A stretch of DNA of 64,000 nt, from NCBI GenBank assembly GCA_002898735.1, contig BEHY01000002.1, forward strand, positions 46,419-110,418. The letters are read 5' to 3'. Position 1 is the stretch's first letter; each line of letters begins with the position of its first letter. Shown piece by piece: positions 20,591 to 31,804 of the stretch. The position numbers and the translations under genes are program-made. The notes below the pieces were generated by a model. It had not been told where the DNA came from, did not search any database, and saw nothing but the letters and a program-made list of their open reading frames with translations. The DNA comes from Candidatus Thermoflexus japonica. Its GTDB lineage: Bacteria; Chloroflexota; Anaerolineae; Thermoflexales; Thermoflexaceae.

Positions 20591-20977
20591 ATGCCGAAAA
20601 CCGCGGCGGATCTCACCCCAGAGGAGATCGAGGCCTATCGGGAGGCCTGGCGGCGGCGCTGGGCGGAAGAGGAAGCCCGGCGGGCCCAACGTCGGGAGCG
20701 GGCCTGGACGGTGGCCCGGGCGGCCGCCCGGCTCCTGAAGGAACATTTTGGTGCCCGCCGGGTCCGCGTCTTCGGATCGCTTCCCACCCCGTGGTTCCAG
20801 GAGGGTTCGGATATCGACCTGGCGGTGGAGGGCATCCCGCCCGAGCGCCTGGGCGAAGCGGAGGCGGCGCTGGCCGAGCTGGCCCCCGATTTCCGTATGG
20901 ACCTGGTTCCCCTCGAGGAGCTCCGAGATGCACCCCGGCTGCTTCGCCGGATCGAAGAGGAGGGGGTGGATCTGTGA
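20591..20977 (+). CDS. MntA-like minimal nucleotidyltransferase
   Basis: A 128-residue protein. The N-terminal 45 residues are charged and helical, followed by the nucleotidyltransferase core: FGSLPTPWFQEGSDIDLAVEG with the GS pair and the DID carboxylates, then a third acidic residue in FRMDLVPLEEL. This is the pol-beta superfamily MNT fold. Paired with a HEPN-domain gene, such proteins act as antitoxins that AMPylate the HEPN toxin. It overlaps the next gene by GTGA. The putative promoter directly upstream suggests it heads its own unit with HepT and sucCD. Confidence 0.83.
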   Translation: MPKTAADLTPEEIEAYREAWRRRWAEEEARRAQRRERAWTVARAAARLLKEHFGARRVRVFGSLPTPWFQEGSDIDLAVEGIPPERLGEAEAALAELAPDFRMDLVPLEELRDAPRLLRRIEEEGVDL

Positions 20978-21483
20978 GGCCTGAGGTGCAGCTGCTGATC
21001 GGCCGGATTGGGGGAGAGCTGGAGGATCTGCGCCGGATCGTGGAGCGAACGACCCGCTTTCTGGAGCAGGCGCTTCGCTCCGGGGAGGAGGCTTACTGGG
21101 ATGCCATCGCGCTCAATTTGCATGGATTCTACGTCGGGGTGGAGCGTATCCTTTATGAGATCGCCCGGGTGGTAGATCAGGCGGCACCAGGAGGACCGCA
21201 CTGGCATGAGGACCTTCTTCGCCAGGCGAGCGTGGAGATCCCATTCGTTCGACCGGCTGTGCTTCGCCGAAGCACGCGGGACTGTCTTGATGAATATCGT
21301 CGGTTTCGCCATGTGGTTCGAAATGTCTATGCTTTTGTGTTCGATCGAGCTCGTTTGAGGGAGCTGGCGCAGAGCCTTCCGGATTGCTTCGAGGAGGTTT
21401 GCCGCGACCTTCGTGCCTTCCAGGAGTTCCTGGGTCGCATGGATCGAGAAACCCACAGCTCAATGCCGGGAGAGGAACGATGA
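20974..21483 (+). CDS. HepT-like HEPN-domain protein
   Basis: A 169-residue helical protein with a GTG start inside the GTGA overlap with the MNT gene. The C-terminal half has [19 protein letters not shown], which fits the Arg-His...Tyr signature of HEPN/HepT-like ribonuclease toxins. It is expected to be the partner of the upstream nucleotidyltransferase in a type VII toxin-antitoxin-like pair. Its stop codon overlaps the sucC start (ATGA), so translation of a metabolic gene is coupled to it, which is unusual. Toxicity cannot be inferred from sequence alone. Confidence 0.75.
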   Translation: MRPEVQLLIGRIGGELEDLRRIVERTTRFLEQALRSGEEAYWDAIALNLHGFYVGVERILYEIARVVDQAAPGGPHWHEDLLRQASVEIPFVRPAVLRRSTRDCLDEYRRFRHVVRNVYAFVFDRARLRELAQSLPDCFEEVCRDLRAFQEFLGRMDRETHSSMPGEER

Positions 21484-22637
21484 AGCTCCACGAGTTCCAG
21501 TCCAAGCAGCTCTTTGCACGGTATGGGATCCCCATCCCGCGGGGGAAGGTGGCGACCAGCCCGGAGGAAGCCCGCGCCATCGCAAAGGAGCTGGGCAAGC
21601 CCGTGGTGGTGAAAGCGCAGGTCCTTGTGGGCGGACGGGGGAAGGCGGGTGGGATCCGCCTGGCCCGCACCCCGGAGGAGGCCGAGCAGGTCGCCGAGCA
21701 GATTCTCAGCATGACGCTGAAGGGCCTGCCGGTGCGCCGGGTCCTCGTGGATGAGGCGGCGGAGATCCAGGCGGAGCTGTATCTGGGCCTGACGATCGAT
21801 CGGGCCCGGCGCCGGGTGGTGGCCATGGCCTCATCGGCCGGCGGCGTGGACATTGAGGAAGTGGCCCGGACGACACCGGAGAAGATCGCGCGGGTGCTGA
21901 TCGAGCCGGAGCTCGGCCTGCGGGAATACCAGGCCCGGGCTCTGGCGGCGGGGATCGGACTGGATCGTGCCCTCTGGACTTCCTTCGCTCAGATCGCCCT
22001 GGGCCTCTACCGCTGTTTTGAAGAGAACGATGCGACGCTGGCGGAGATCAATCCGCTGGCGGTGGTGCCCGGGCCGGCGTTGCTGGCTCTGGACGGCAAG
22101 GTGATCATCGATGACAACGCGCTGTTCCGGCATCCGGATCTGGCGGCCATGAGGGATGAGGACGAGGATACTCCGACAGAGCGGGAAGCTCGCAAATATG
22201 GCATCAGCTATGTGCAGCTGGATGGGAACATTGGGTGTATGGTCAATGGGGCCGGCCTGGCTATGGCCACGATGGACATCATTCAGCTCTACGGCGGTCG
22301 CCCGGCCAATTTTCTGGATATCGGAGGCGGGGCGAGCGCGGAGCGGGTGGCCGCGGCGATGCGTCTGATTCTTTCCGACCCCCATGTGAAAGCGGTGCTG
22401 ATCAACATCTTCGGCGGCATCACCCGCTGCGATGAGGTGGCGCGGGGGATGCTGGCAGCCTTTGAGATGGTCCGTCCCCGCGTGCCCGTCGTTGTCCGGC
22501 TGGTGGGCACCAATGAGGAAGAGGGGCGGGCCATCCTCCGGGAGGCTCAGGGTGTGACTCTCCATACGGCGACCACGCTGGTGGAGGCCGCCCAGCTGGT
22601 GGTACGCCTGGCCGGGGATGGGCATCGCCCGGAGTGA
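21480..22637 (+). CDS. sucC: Succinyl-CoA ligase [ADP/GDP-forming] beta subunit
   Basis: A 385-residue ATP-grasp enzyme of the TCA cycle that interconverts succinyl-CoA and succinate with NTP formation. It starts with the classic [18 protein letters not shown], has [14 protein letters not shown] for nucleotide binding, [14 protein letters not shown] for Mg2+ binding, and [15 protein letters not shown] and [14 protein letters not shown] near the CoA-ligase interface. The start at 21480 in the ATGA overlap is fixed by family alignment; an upstream in-frame start at 21384 lies inside the HEPN gene. It is followed by sucD after 88 bases. Confidence 0.96.
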   Translation: MKLHEFQSKQLFARYGIPIPRGKVATSPEEARAIAKELGKPVVVKAQVLVGGRGKAGGIRLARTPEEAEQVAEQILSMTLKGLPVRRVLVDEAAEIQAELYLGLTIDRARRRVVAMASSAGGVDIEEVARTTPEKIARVLIEPELGLREYQARALAAGIGLDRALWTSFAQIALGLYRCFEENDATLAEINPLAVVPGPALLALDGKVIIDDNALFRHPDLAAMRDEDEDTPTEREARKYGISYVQLDGNIGCMVNGAGLAMATMDIIQLYGGRPANFLDIGGGASAERVAAAMRLILSDPHVKAVLINIFGGITRCDEVARGMLAAFEMVRPRVPVVVRLVGTNEEEGRAILREAQGVTLHTATTLVEAAQLVVRLAGDGHRPE

Positions 22638-22725
22638 CCCCTGGCGGGATGGATGGAAGCAGGATCAGACAGATCGGCGTCACGCTCCGGAAAGCTTGCA
22701 GACTACGAATGGAGGGGTGAGCCCC

Positions 22726-23604
22726 ATGAGCATTCTGATCAACCGGAACACCCGCGTGGTGGTGCAGGGGATCACCGGTCGGGAGGGCCAGTTCCATACC
22801 CAGCAGATGCTGGAATATGGCACGCAGGTCGTGGCCGGGGTGACCCCGGGCAAGGGAGGGCAATGGGTCCTCGGGGTGCCGGTCTTCGACACCGTCCAGG
22901 AGGCGGTGGAGGCCACCGGTGCGAATTGCTCGGTCATCTTCGTCCCCGCTCGATTCGCCCCGGACGCCATCCTCGAGGCCGCTGATGCCGGGATCCCCCT
23001 GATTGTATGCATCACCGAGGGCATCCCGGTCCAGGATATGATCCGGGTGCGGGCCTATCTGGAGCGCAAGGGAGTTCGGCTCATCGGCCCGAACGGCCCG
23101 GGTCTGATCACCCCCGGGGAGAGCAAGGTGGGCATCATCCCGGGCCATATCACCCGGCCCGGGCCGGTGGGGATCGTCTCCCGATCGGGGACTCTGACCT
23201 ATGAGGTGATCGCGGCGCTGAGCCAGCGCGGGATCGGCCAGAGCACCTGTGTAGGGATCGGAGGTGATCCCATCCCTGGGACCAACTTCGTCGAAGTCCT
23301 GGCGATGTTTGAGGAGGATCCACAGACCGAGCACGTGGTACTGATCGGTGAGATCGGCGGGACCGAGGAGGAGCGGGCAGCCGATTTCATCGCCACGCGG
23401 ATGAGCAAGCCGGTGACGGCTTTCATCGCGGGGCGGACGGCTCCTCCGGGCAAGCGGATGGGGCATGCGGGCGCGATCATCGAAGGAGGAACGGGCTCTG
23501 CAGCGGAGAAGATCGCCAAACTGGAGAGCGTGGGCATCCCGGTCGCCCGTCACCCCGAAGAGATCGCCGAGATCGTCGCTGCCCGTCTGGGAGTGCAGGC
23601 ATAA
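22726..23604 (+). CDS. sucD: Succinyl-CoA ligase alpha subunit
   Basis: A 292-residue subunit. It has the CoA-binding Rossmann start [32 protein letters not shown], and the active-site phosphohistidine in [11 protein letters not shown]. The ATG at 22726 has GGAGGGGTGA upstream; the longer frame from 22618 lacks any family match. Together with sucC it makes the complete enzyme. No other TCA-cycle gene is in the window. Confidence 0.96.
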   Translation: MSILINRNTRVVVQGITGREGQFHTQQMLEYGTQVVAGVTPGKGGQWVLGVPVFDTVQEAVEATGANCSVIFVPARFAPDAILEAADAGIPLIVCITEGIPVQDMIRVRAYLERKGVRLIGPNGPGLITPGESKVGIIPGHITRPGPVGIVSRSGTLTYEVIAALSQRGIGQSTCVGIGGDPIPGTNFVEVLAMFEEDPQTEHVVLIGEIGGTEEERAADFIATRMSKPVTAFIAGRTAPPGKRMGHAGAIIEGGTGSAAEKIAKLESVGIPVARHPEEIAEIVAARLGVQA

Positions 23605-23661
23605 GATTCGGAGCCCAGCTGCCTGAAGCCTGAGCATAAAAGCCCGAGGGCCAGTGAAAGG

Positions 23662-24903
23662 ATGATCCGTTTCGATCGGGTTTCCAAACGTTTCCATACG
23701 CATCGCCAGCGCCCTCGTTCCTTCCACGAGCTTTTCATTGAGGGCTGGAAGCTCTGGTGGCGCCAGCCGGCCGAGACCTTCTGGGCATTGCGGGATGTTT
23801 CCTTTGAGGTTCAGCCCGGGGAAACCGTAGGCCTCATCGGGCCGAACGGGGCGGGCAAGAGCACGGTCCTCAAGCTGGCCGCCCGCATCCTGGAGCCCAC
23901 GTCCGGGCGGGTGATGGTCCGGGGTCGTGTAGCGGCTCTGCTCGAACTGGGGGTCGGCTTTCATCCGGAGCTGACCGGTCGGGAGAACGTCTTCCTGAGC
24001 GGGGCCTTCCTGGGCATCCCCCGTCGGGAGATGGCCCGTCGTCTGGACGCCATTGTGGCCTTCGCCGAGCTGGAGGATTACATCGATGTCCCGGTGAAGC
24101 ATTATTCGTCCGGGATGTATGTTCGTCTGGCCTTTGCGGTCTCGGTGTATCTGGACGCGGAGATCCTGCTGGTGGATGAAGTGCTGGCCGTTGGCGATGC
24201 GGCCTTCCAGCAGAAGTGCATGGATCATCTGTTCAACCTTCAACGTTCGGGAGTGACGATCCTTCTGGTTTCTCACGATCTGAACGCAGTTCAGCGCCTG
24301 TGCCATCGGGCGTTATGGTTCGACCACGGCCGGATTCGGATGGAGGGGGCACCTGCAGGGGTTGTGCAGGCCTATCTGGATCATGTGCACCGTCGCGATG
24401 AGCGAACCCTGGCCCCGCAGAATCAGGAGGCCGCCTTCCCTCGCTGGGGAAATGGTCGCCTGCGGATCGAGCGTGTTTATCTAACCGATGCCGCCGGGAT
24501 GGAGCGCTATCAGTTTGAGACCGGGGAGATGGTGCGTATCCATCTGCGTTATCGAGCTTTAGAACGGGTTGAGAGACCGGTTTTCGGTCTGGCCATTCAT
24601 CGCCACGATGGGGTTCAAATCTGTGGTCCCAACACGGCGTTCTCCGGCTTTGAGATCCCCTGGGTGGACGGGGAAGGGGAGCTCAGCTATACCATCCCCT
24701 CCCTTCCTCTCCTCGAAGGAACTTACCTGATCTCGGTATCCGCAACAGACGAGCGGGATATCGAGACCTTCGATTACCACGATCGCGCCTACATGTTCCG
24801 GGTGATCCGGGGGCGGCATCCGGAACGCTATGGGCTGATGGCTATGAACGGGCGATGGGCTCACGATCGGTTATCCGTTTCCCATACGGCGCTCGCCCGT
24901 TGA
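23662..24903 (+). CDS. Wzt-like ABC transporter ATPase
   Basis: A 413-residue protein with an ABC ATPase domain (Walker A GPNGAGKSTVLK, signature YSSGMYVRLAFA, Walker B AEILLVDEVLAVGD, switch His in LVSHDLNAV) and a C-terminal beta-rich domain of about 150 residues (from YQFETGEMVRIHLRYRAL) like the Wzt carbohydrate-binding domain. Wzt proteins power export of O-antigen or teichoic-acid-type glycans. The usual permease gene (Wzm/TagG) is not adjacent, so it must be elsewhere. The first 20 residues have the RFDRVSKRF pattern of this subfamily. Confidence 0.9.
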   Translation: MIRFDRVSKRFHTHRQRPRSFHELFIEGWKLWWRQPAETFWALRDVSFEVQPGETVGLIGPNGAGKSTVLKLAARILEPTSGRVMVRGRVAALLELGVGFHPELTGRENVFLSGAFLGIPRREMARRLDAIVAFAELEDYIDVPVKHYSSGMYVRLAFAVSVYLDAEILLVDEVLAVGDAAFQQKCMDHLFNLQRSGVTILLVSHDLNAVQRLCHRALWFDHGRIRMEGAPAGVVQAYLDHVHRRDERTLAPQNQEAAFPRWGNGRLRIERVYLTDAAGMERYQFETGEMVRIHLRYRALERVERPVFGLAIHRHDGVQICGPNTAFSGFEIPWVDGEGELSYTIPSLPLLEGTYLISVSATDERDIETFDYHDRAYMFRVIRGRHPERYGLMAMNGRWAHDRLSVSHTALAR

Positions 24904-24972
24904 ATGCTCGGGGCTTCCACGCTTTCCGGGGCCGGACCTGTTCTCAAAGTCCCTTTCGCGAGGTCGAAACCC

Positions 24973-26037
24973 ATGGATGAACTTGCCATGCTGCTCAAAA
25001 CCCTGACGGAAGCTCACGGCGTTCCCGGCTATGAGACCGAGATTCGAGAGGTGATGCGCGGGCTTCTGGAGGGCCTGGGAGAGGTGGAGCAGGACAATAT
25101 CGGCAGTCTGATCTGCCGGCGAGGCGAGAATGGTCCCCGGGTGATGCTGGCTGCGCACATGGATGAGATCGGCTTCATGGTCAAGCACATCACCCCGGAA
25201 GGCTTCATTCGTTTTACCGCCCTGGGAGGCTGGTTCGACCAGGTTCTCCTGGGCCAGCGCGTGGTCATTAAAACGCATAAAGGAGATGTGATCGGGGTGA
25301 TCGGCGCCAAGCCGCCTCACCTGCTTCCTCCGGACGAGCGGAAGAAGGTCGTTGAGAAGAAGGATATGTATATCGACATCGGCGCGACCTCCGCGAAGGA
25401 GGTGGAGGAGGCAGGCGTGCGGGTGGGCGATCCGATCGTCCCCCTCGCGCCCTTCCAGGTGCTGGCGAATGGCAAAACCTATCTGGCGAAGGCTTTCGAC
25501 GATCGGGTGGGATGCGCCGTGCTGGTGGAGGTCATGCGGCGCCTGGCCCGCGAGGGCCATCCCAACACGGTGTATGGGGTGGCGACCGTCCAGGAGGAGG
25601 TGGGCCTGCGAGGAGCAGCCACCAGCGTGGAGAAAGTGAACCCCGAGGTGGCCCTGATCCTGGAATCCGACATCGCCGGGGATGTGCCCGGGATCAAGCC
25701 CGAGGAATCCCCGGTGAAACTCGGCGGAGGGCCCACGATCGTGGTCTACGACGCCCGGATGATCCCGAACCTCCGGTTGCGGGATCTCGCCGTGGAGACC
25801 GCTCGATCCCTGGGGATCCCCATCCAGTTCTCCGTGATTGAGGGTGGAGCCACCGATGGCGGGGTGATCCACCTTCATAAAGGCGGGGTTCCGACCCTGG
25901 TCATCGGCGTCCCGGCACGGCATATCCACAGCCATGGCGCCATTGTCCATCGAGATGATGTCGAGCGGGCCATAGCCCTGGTGACTGCGCTGGTGCAGCG
26001 CCTGGACGCAGAGACGGTCGCCCGTCTGAGGCCATGA
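24973..26037 (+). CDS. M42 family glutamyl/deblocking aminopeptidase
   Basis: A 354-residue metallopeptidase. Metal-binding and catalytic parts are LAAHMDEIGFMVKHI (first His-x-Asp), AFDDRVGCAVLVE (bridging Asp), TVQEEVGLRGA (catalytic Glu pair), ILESDIAGD, and HIHSHGAIVHRDD (last His). These enzymes form large tetrahedral dodecamers in cytoplasm and trim peptides; annotated members include glucanases by mistake. I take the ATG at 24973 (family-like start MDELAMLLKTLTEAHGVPGYE) over the frame opening at 24904. Confidence 0.92.
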   Translation: MDELAMLLKTLTEAHGVPGYETEIREVMRGLLEGLGEVEQDNIGSLICRRGENGPRVMLAAHMDEIGFMVKHITPEGFIRFTALGGWFDQVLLGQRVVIKTHKGDVIGVIGAKPPHLLPPDERKKVVEKKDMYIDIGATSAKEVEEAGVRVGDPIVPLAPFQVLANGKTYLAKAFDDRVGCAVLVEVMRRLAREGHPNTVYGVATVQEEVGLRGAATSVEKVNPEVALILESDIAGDVPGIKPEESPVKLGGGPTIVVYDARMIPNLRLRDLAVETARSLGIPIQFSVIEGGATDGGVIHLHKGGVPTLVIGVPARHIHSHGAIVHRDDVERAIALVTALVQRLDAETVARLRP

Positions 26038-26073
26038 GAGAGGGGCGCCCGCGAAAAGGGTGTTCTCCTGGGT

Positions 26074-26079
26074 TATAAT
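26074..26079 (+). promoter_or_regulatory. -10 element upstream of atpA
   Basis: A perfect TATAAT in GGGTTATAATATC, 70 bases before the atpA start and inside the 111-base gap after the M42 gene. No clear -35 is seen. It suggests the F1 genes are transcribed on their own, apart from the Fo genes 14 kb upstream. Confidence 0.4.
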
Positions 26080-26148
26080 ATCTCTGTGACCTCTTTCACA
26101 TGATCAGCCGGATTCGGGTTCCTGTATCCCACAGATGCGAGGTGGGCG

Positions 26149-27840
26149 ATGGCCGATCGAACAGACGCCTGGCAGGAATTGATCGCTTCGTTGCAGCAGC
26201 GAATCGAGGCCTATACCCCTGAAGTGGAGGTCGCTGAGATCGGCGAGGTGATCGAAGCCGGGGATGGGATCGCCCGGTGTTCGGGCCTCCGTAACGTGAT
26301 GGCCAGCGAGCTGGTGGAATTCGAGAACGGGGTGATGGGGATCGCCTTCAACCTGGAACGGGACAATGTCGGTGTGATCATCCTGGGGGATTTCAGCGGG
26401 ATCCGCCAGGGGATGAAGGTCCGCGGAACCGGCCGCATTGCCTCCGTTCCGGTGGGCCAGGCCCTGCTGGGCCGCGTGGTCGATCCCCTGGGGCGCCCGC
26501 TGGATGGCAAGGGGCCGATCGTGACGGATCGTTACCGCCCCATCGAGCGGATCGCCCCCGGGGTGACCAAGCGCCAGGACGTGGACACCCCGGTCCAGAC
26601 CGGCATCAAGGCCATCGACGCGATGATCCCCATTGGCCGTGGCCAGCGGGAGTTGATCATCGGGGACCGCCAGACTGGGAAGACGGCCATCGCGGTGGAC
26701 ACGATTATCAATCAAAAAGGGAAAGGAATGGTTTGCATCTACGTGGCCATCGGCCAGAAGCGCGCCCAGGTCGCCCGTCTGGTGGCCACCCTGGAGCGCT
26801 ACGGCGCGATGGATTATACCATTGTGGTAGCTGCGACCGCCTCCGACCCCGCAGCGCTGCAATATATCGCCCCCTACGCGGGCTGCGCGATGGGCGAGGA
26901 GGTGATGGAAAACGGGGTGATCGTCGATGGCCAGCTGGTCAATGATGCCCTCATCGTCTATGACGACCTCACCAAGCACGCGTGGGCTTACCGCCAGGTC
27001 TCCCTCTTGCTCCGACGGCCGCCAGGCCGGGAGGCCTACCCGGGCGATATCTTCTATCTCCACTCCCGTCTGCTGGAACGCGCGGCCCGCCTGGCGAACA
27101 AATACATCATTGTCCCCAAGGACGCGCCGGAGGACACAAAAGAGGGGATCGACGGGAAGGTTTACACCGGCCCCCTGGGCTATAAGGAGGCCCTGAAAGC
27201 CCTGGAGGCGCGGCCGGATAAAGAGAACCTGAAGATCTTGAAGGTGAAGGGGTCAGGCGGAAGCCTCACGGCGCTGCCCATCGTAGAGACGCAGCTGGGG
27301 GACGTTTCGGCCTACATCCCGACCAACGTGATCTCCATTACGGACGGCCAGATTTACCTGGAGACGGATCTCTTCAACGCGGGCATCCGCCCGGCGATCA
27401 ACGTGGGGATCTCCGTCTCCCGGGTGGGGGGCGCTGCTCAGACGAAGGCCATGAAGCAGGTGGCCGGGCGGTTGCGCCTGGAGATGGCCCAGTTCCGGGA
27501 GCTGGCTGCTTTCGTTCAGTTCGGGTCGGATCTCGATAAGACCACCCTGGCCATCATCGAGCGGGGCAAGCGGCTGACCGAGATCCTGAAGCAGCCGCAA
27601 TATGAGCCGATGCCTCTGGAGGAGCAGGTGATGGTGATCTTCGCCGGGACCAACGGGTATCTGGATTCGATCCCGGTGGAGAAGGTGCGTCAGTGGGAGA
27701 AGGAGTTTTTACGCTTTATGGCCACGAACTACCCGGAGGTCGGCCGCGATATCGCCGAGCGGAAGGAGATTACGAAAGAGACAGAGGAAAAGCTGCGCCG
27801 GGCGATTGAGGAGTTCAACCGCAGCTGGCTGGTGGGGTGA
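26149..27840 (+). CDS. atpA: F1 ATP synthase subunit alpha
   Basis: A 563-residue non-catalytic nucleotide-binding subunit. It has [15 protein letters not shown] (P-loop), [35 protein letters not shown] and [33 protein letters not shown]. Compared with typical alpha chains of about 505-520 residues it has an insertion of some 45 residues at about 319-365, between LANKYI and GSGGSL, rich in Lys and Asp. Similar insertions occur, as I recall, in other Chloroflexi. RBS: GAGGTGGG. It heads the F1 cluster, which is interrupted by two Uma2 genes before atpG. Confidence 0.96.
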   Translation: MADRTDAWQELIASLQQRIEAYTPEVEVAEIGEVIEAGDGIARCSGLRNVMASELVEFENGVMGIAFNLERDNVGVIILGDFSGIRQGMKVRGTGRIASVPVGQALLGRVVDPLGRPLDGKGPIVTDRYRPIERIAPGVTKRQDVDTPVQTGIKAIDAMIPIGRGQRELIIGDRQTGKTAIAVDTIINQKGKGMVCIYVAIGQKRAQVARLVATLERYGAMDYTIVVAATASDPAALQYIAPYAGCAMGEEVMENGVIVDGQLVNDALIVYDDLTKHAWAYRQVSLLLRRPPGREAYPGDIFYLHSRLLERAARLANKYIIVPKDAPEDTKEGIDGKVYTGPLGYKEALKALEARPDKENLKILKVKGSGGSLTALPIVETQLGDVSAYIPTNVISITDGQIYLETDLFNAGIRPAINVGISVSRVGGAAQTKAMKQVAGRLRLEMAQFRELAAFVQFGSDLDKTTLAIIERGKRLTEILKQPQYEPMPLEEQVMVIFAGTNGYLDSIPVEKVRQWEKEFLRFMATNYPEVGRDIAERKEITKETEEKLRRAIEEFNRSWLVG

Positions 27841-27855
27841 TCGGAGGTGAGGGAC

Positions 27856-28488
27856 ATGGCGACCGTCCCGGAGACACGGGTTCAGGTGAAAGTTCAGCCT
27901 TTCCATCCTTATCTGCTTCGCCTGTATGGGATCAGCGAAGCCGAATTTGATGCGCTGGGCGATGAGGATCTTAAAGCCGAATACATGGACGGGGTGATGA
28001 TTGTGCATTCGCCAGCTTCTGTAAGTCACGAATGGCGGGTAGCTTTGCTGCTGACATTGTTGAACCTCTATGTAAGTGAGCAGGGCAGGGGGATCGTCCT
28101 CGGCGGTAACGCCCTGTTCCGCGTCGGCCCCCGTCGGTTCGCGCCGGATATCATGGTGGTGGGAGACGCGACGAGGGTAACCTCAAAAGAAATCGAGGGT
28201 CCCCCAGATCTCGCGATTGAAGTCCTATCGGAGTCCACCCGGGATTACGATCTGGGGGAGAAGCGCGGGGCGTATCGGGAGGCGGGGGTCCGGGAGATCT
28301 GGTGGGTGGATGCGGAGGCGCGGGTGGTGATGGTGGAACGGCAGAGGGAAGGCTATGTCCCTGAGAGGATCCATGAGGGCTGGGTGGTGTCGGAGGCTGT
28401 GCCGGGGTTTCGAATCCGGGCGGAGTGGTTATGGCAGGACCCTCTTCCTTCGGTTATCCGATGCTGGGAAGCGATACACGGGGTGTGA
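27856..28488 (+). CDS. Uma2 family (DUF820) PD-(D/E)XK protein, copy 1
   Basis: A 210-residue protein. It has YLLRLYGISEAEFDAL, an acidic DGVMIVHSPAS strand, the putative catalytic Asp in FAPDIMVV, the E-x-L strand LAIEVLSESTRDYD and a downstream Lys in EKRGAYREAGVREIWWVD. Uma2 proteins are PD-(D/E)XK nuclease-fold proteins, abundant in cyanobacteria and Chloroflexi, of unknown biological role. The ATG at 27856 follows GGAGGTGAG. It is 15 bases after atpA and in the same orientation. Its C-terminal third is nearly identical at DNA level to copy 2. Confidence 0.87.
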   Translation: MATVPETRVQVKVQPFHPYLLRLYGISEAEFDALGDEDLKAEYMDGVMIVHSPASVSHEWRVALLLTLLNLYVSEQGRGIVLGGNALFRVGPRRFAPDIMVVGDATRVTSKEIEGPPDLAIEVLSESTRDYDLGEKRGAYREAGVREIWWVDAEARVVMVERQREGYVPERIHEGWVVSEAVPGFRIRAEWLWQDPLPSVIRCWEAIHGV

Positions 28489-28491
28489 TCC

Positions 28492-29124
28492 ATGCGCGTT
28501 CTTCGCCCCCTGGAGGTGCATAGCGACCATCCTTATCTACTCCGCCTGTATGGGGTGAGTGAGGCGGAGTTTGATGCACTGGTGAACGAGGATCTCAAAG
28601 CTGAATACATCGATGGGGTGGTGATCGTGCATTCCCCGGCCAGCTTCTTCCACGAGGATCGCCAGGCCTTTCTGCTGACCCTGCTGCGCCTCTATGTGGA
28701 AGCCCGAGGGATTGGCCGTGCGGTGGGGGGCAACGCTCTGTTCCAGGCAGGATCTCGCCAGTTCGCGCCGGACATCATGGTGCTCTCATCCGGAGTCCCC
28801 ATTATGCAGAAAAAGGTGATGGGGCCTCCTCTCCTGGTAGTGGAGATCCTTTCCGAATCCACCCGGGATTACGATCTGGGGGAGAAGCGCGGGGCGTATC
28901 GGGAGGCGGGGGTCCGGGAGATCTGGTGGGTGGATGCGGAGGCGCGGGTGGTGATGGTGGAACGGCAGAGGGAAGGCTATGTCCCTGAGAGGATCCATGA
29001 GGGCTGGGTGGTGTCGGAGGCTGTGCCGGGGTTTCGAATCCGGGCGGAGTGGTTGTGGCAGGAGCCCCTTCCTTCTGTTGTCGAATGCTGGGACATGATT
29101 CGGCAAACCGAGTCGGGAGGTTAA
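28492..29124 (+). CDS. Uma2 family (DUF820) PD-(D/E)XK protein, copy 2
   Basis: A 210-residue paralogue of copy 1, starting 3 bases after its stop. The N-terminal two thirds are similar but diverged (YLLRLYGVSEAEFDALVNED, FAPDIMVLSSG), while the C-terminal part from STRDYD to EWLWQ is the same protein sequence. The putative catalytic Asp, E-x-L and Lys are all kept. It sits 4 bases before the atpG start, so it is very likely co-transcribed with the ATP synthase. Confidence 0.87.
   Translation: MRVLRPLEVHSDHPYLLRLYGVSEAEFDALVNEDLKAEYIDGVVIVHSPASFFHEDRQAFLLTLLRLYVEARGIGRAVGGNALFQAGSRQFAPDIMVLSSGVPIMQKKVMGPPLLVVEILSESTRDYDLGEKRGAYREAGVREIWWVDAEARVVMVERQREGYVPERIHEGWVVSEAVPGFRIRAEWLWQEPLPSVVECWDMIRQTESGG
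28858..29054 (+). repeat. 197-bp direct repeat between the two Uma2 genes
   Basis: This stretch appears identical, base for base, to 28234-28430 (offset 624). Outside it the two genes differ clearly, including at silent sites. Such a sharp block points to recent gene conversion or unequal exchange after an older tandem duplication. Confidence 0.9.
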
Positions 29125-29128
29125 AGCC

Positions 29129-30079
29129 GTGCCCACCCTTCGGGAATTGCGGCGTCGCATTCGGACGGTCCGGAGCATCTCCCAGATCACCCGTGCCATG
29201 GAGGCGGTCTCCGCTTCCAAAATGCGGCGGGCTCAGGAGATGACCCTCGCATCCCGCCCATATTCCCAGAAAGCATGGGAGGTCCTGGTTCATCTTGCCC
29301 ATCAGGCGGAGGCCAGCGCATTGCTCCACCCCCTGCTGGAAGTGCGACCCGTGCGGCAGGTTATGCTGCTGCTGATCACCGCCGATCGGGGTCTGTGCGG
29401 TGCCTACAACGATAACGTCATCCGTCTGGCCTTCCGGTTCGCGGCTGTCAGTCGGGCCCCCGTGTCCTTTCTTACGGTAGGGCGGAAGGGGCGGGATGCG
29501 GTGGCCCGGGTGCGCGGGGCGCTGGTGGCGGATTTCTCGCCGATGCCTCGCTGGCCTCGTTTTGCCGATGTGCGCCCTATCGCCCGGCTGGCCATGGAGG
29601 AGTTTCTGAAGGGGAGCGTGGATGAGATCTACATCGCTTATACGGATTTCATCAATACGATGATTCAGCGCCCCCGGGTCCGCCGGCTGCTGCCGCTTCG
29701 CCTCACCCAGGGGTACGAGCCGGCTGTCCCTGAGGCCGTTGAGCGGCTGGACACCCGGGCGGTGGCGAACAAAACGTTTATTTACGAGCCGGACCCGGCG
29801 CAATTGCTGGATGTGATTCTGCCGCGGTTTGTGGAGCTTCAGGTCTATCAGGCGGTTCTGGAGAGTCTGGCCAGTGAGCACTCCGCCCGCATGGTGGCCA
29901 TGCGCAATGCAACGGAGAACGCGGAGAATCTGATTTATACGCTCACCCTGAGCTACAACAAAGCCCGCCAGCAATCGATCACCAGTGAGATGCTGGATAT
30001 CGCAGGCGGGGCGGAGGCCATGCGCCAGGCCGCCCGGGCCCAGATCCAGGCCCGCCTGCGCGTCGGGGCCGGCCGTTGA
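29129..30079 (+). CDS. atpG: F1 ATP synthase subunit gamma
   Basis: A 316-residue central-stalk subunit with a GTG start (AGTCGGGAGGTT upstream). The N-terminal helix reads LRELRRRIRTVRSISQITRAM followed by EAVSASKMRRAQ; the Rossmann part has LLLITADRGLCGAYNDNVIR; the C-terminal helix has MVAMRNATENAENLIYTLTLSYNKARQQSITSEM (given in parts: MRNATENAENLI and YNKARQQSITSEM). It is slightly longer than the usual 285-300 residues. The first and last helices form the rotor coiled coil inside the alpha-beta ring. Confidence 0.95.
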   Translation: MPTLRELRRRIRTVRSISQITRAMEAVSASKMRRAQEMTLASRPYSQKAWEVLVHLAHQAEASALLHPLLEVRPVRQVMLLLITADRGLCGAYNDNVIRLAFRFAAVSRAPVSFLTVGRKGRDAVARVRGALVADFSPMPRWPRFADVRPIARLAMEEFLKGSVDEIYIAYTDFINTMIQRPRVRRLLPLRLTQGYEPAVPEAVERLDTRAVANKTFIYEPDPAQLLDVILPRFVELQVYQAVLESLASEHSARMVAMRNATENAENLIYTLTLSYNKARQQSITSEMLDIAGGAEAMRQAARAQIQARLRVGAGR

Positions 30080-30117
30080 CCGGTTCTTGTGGGAATCCCG
30101 CAATCCGTTTTCCCTGA

Positions 30118-31800
<1,683 letters not shown>

Positions 31801-31804
<4 letters not shown>

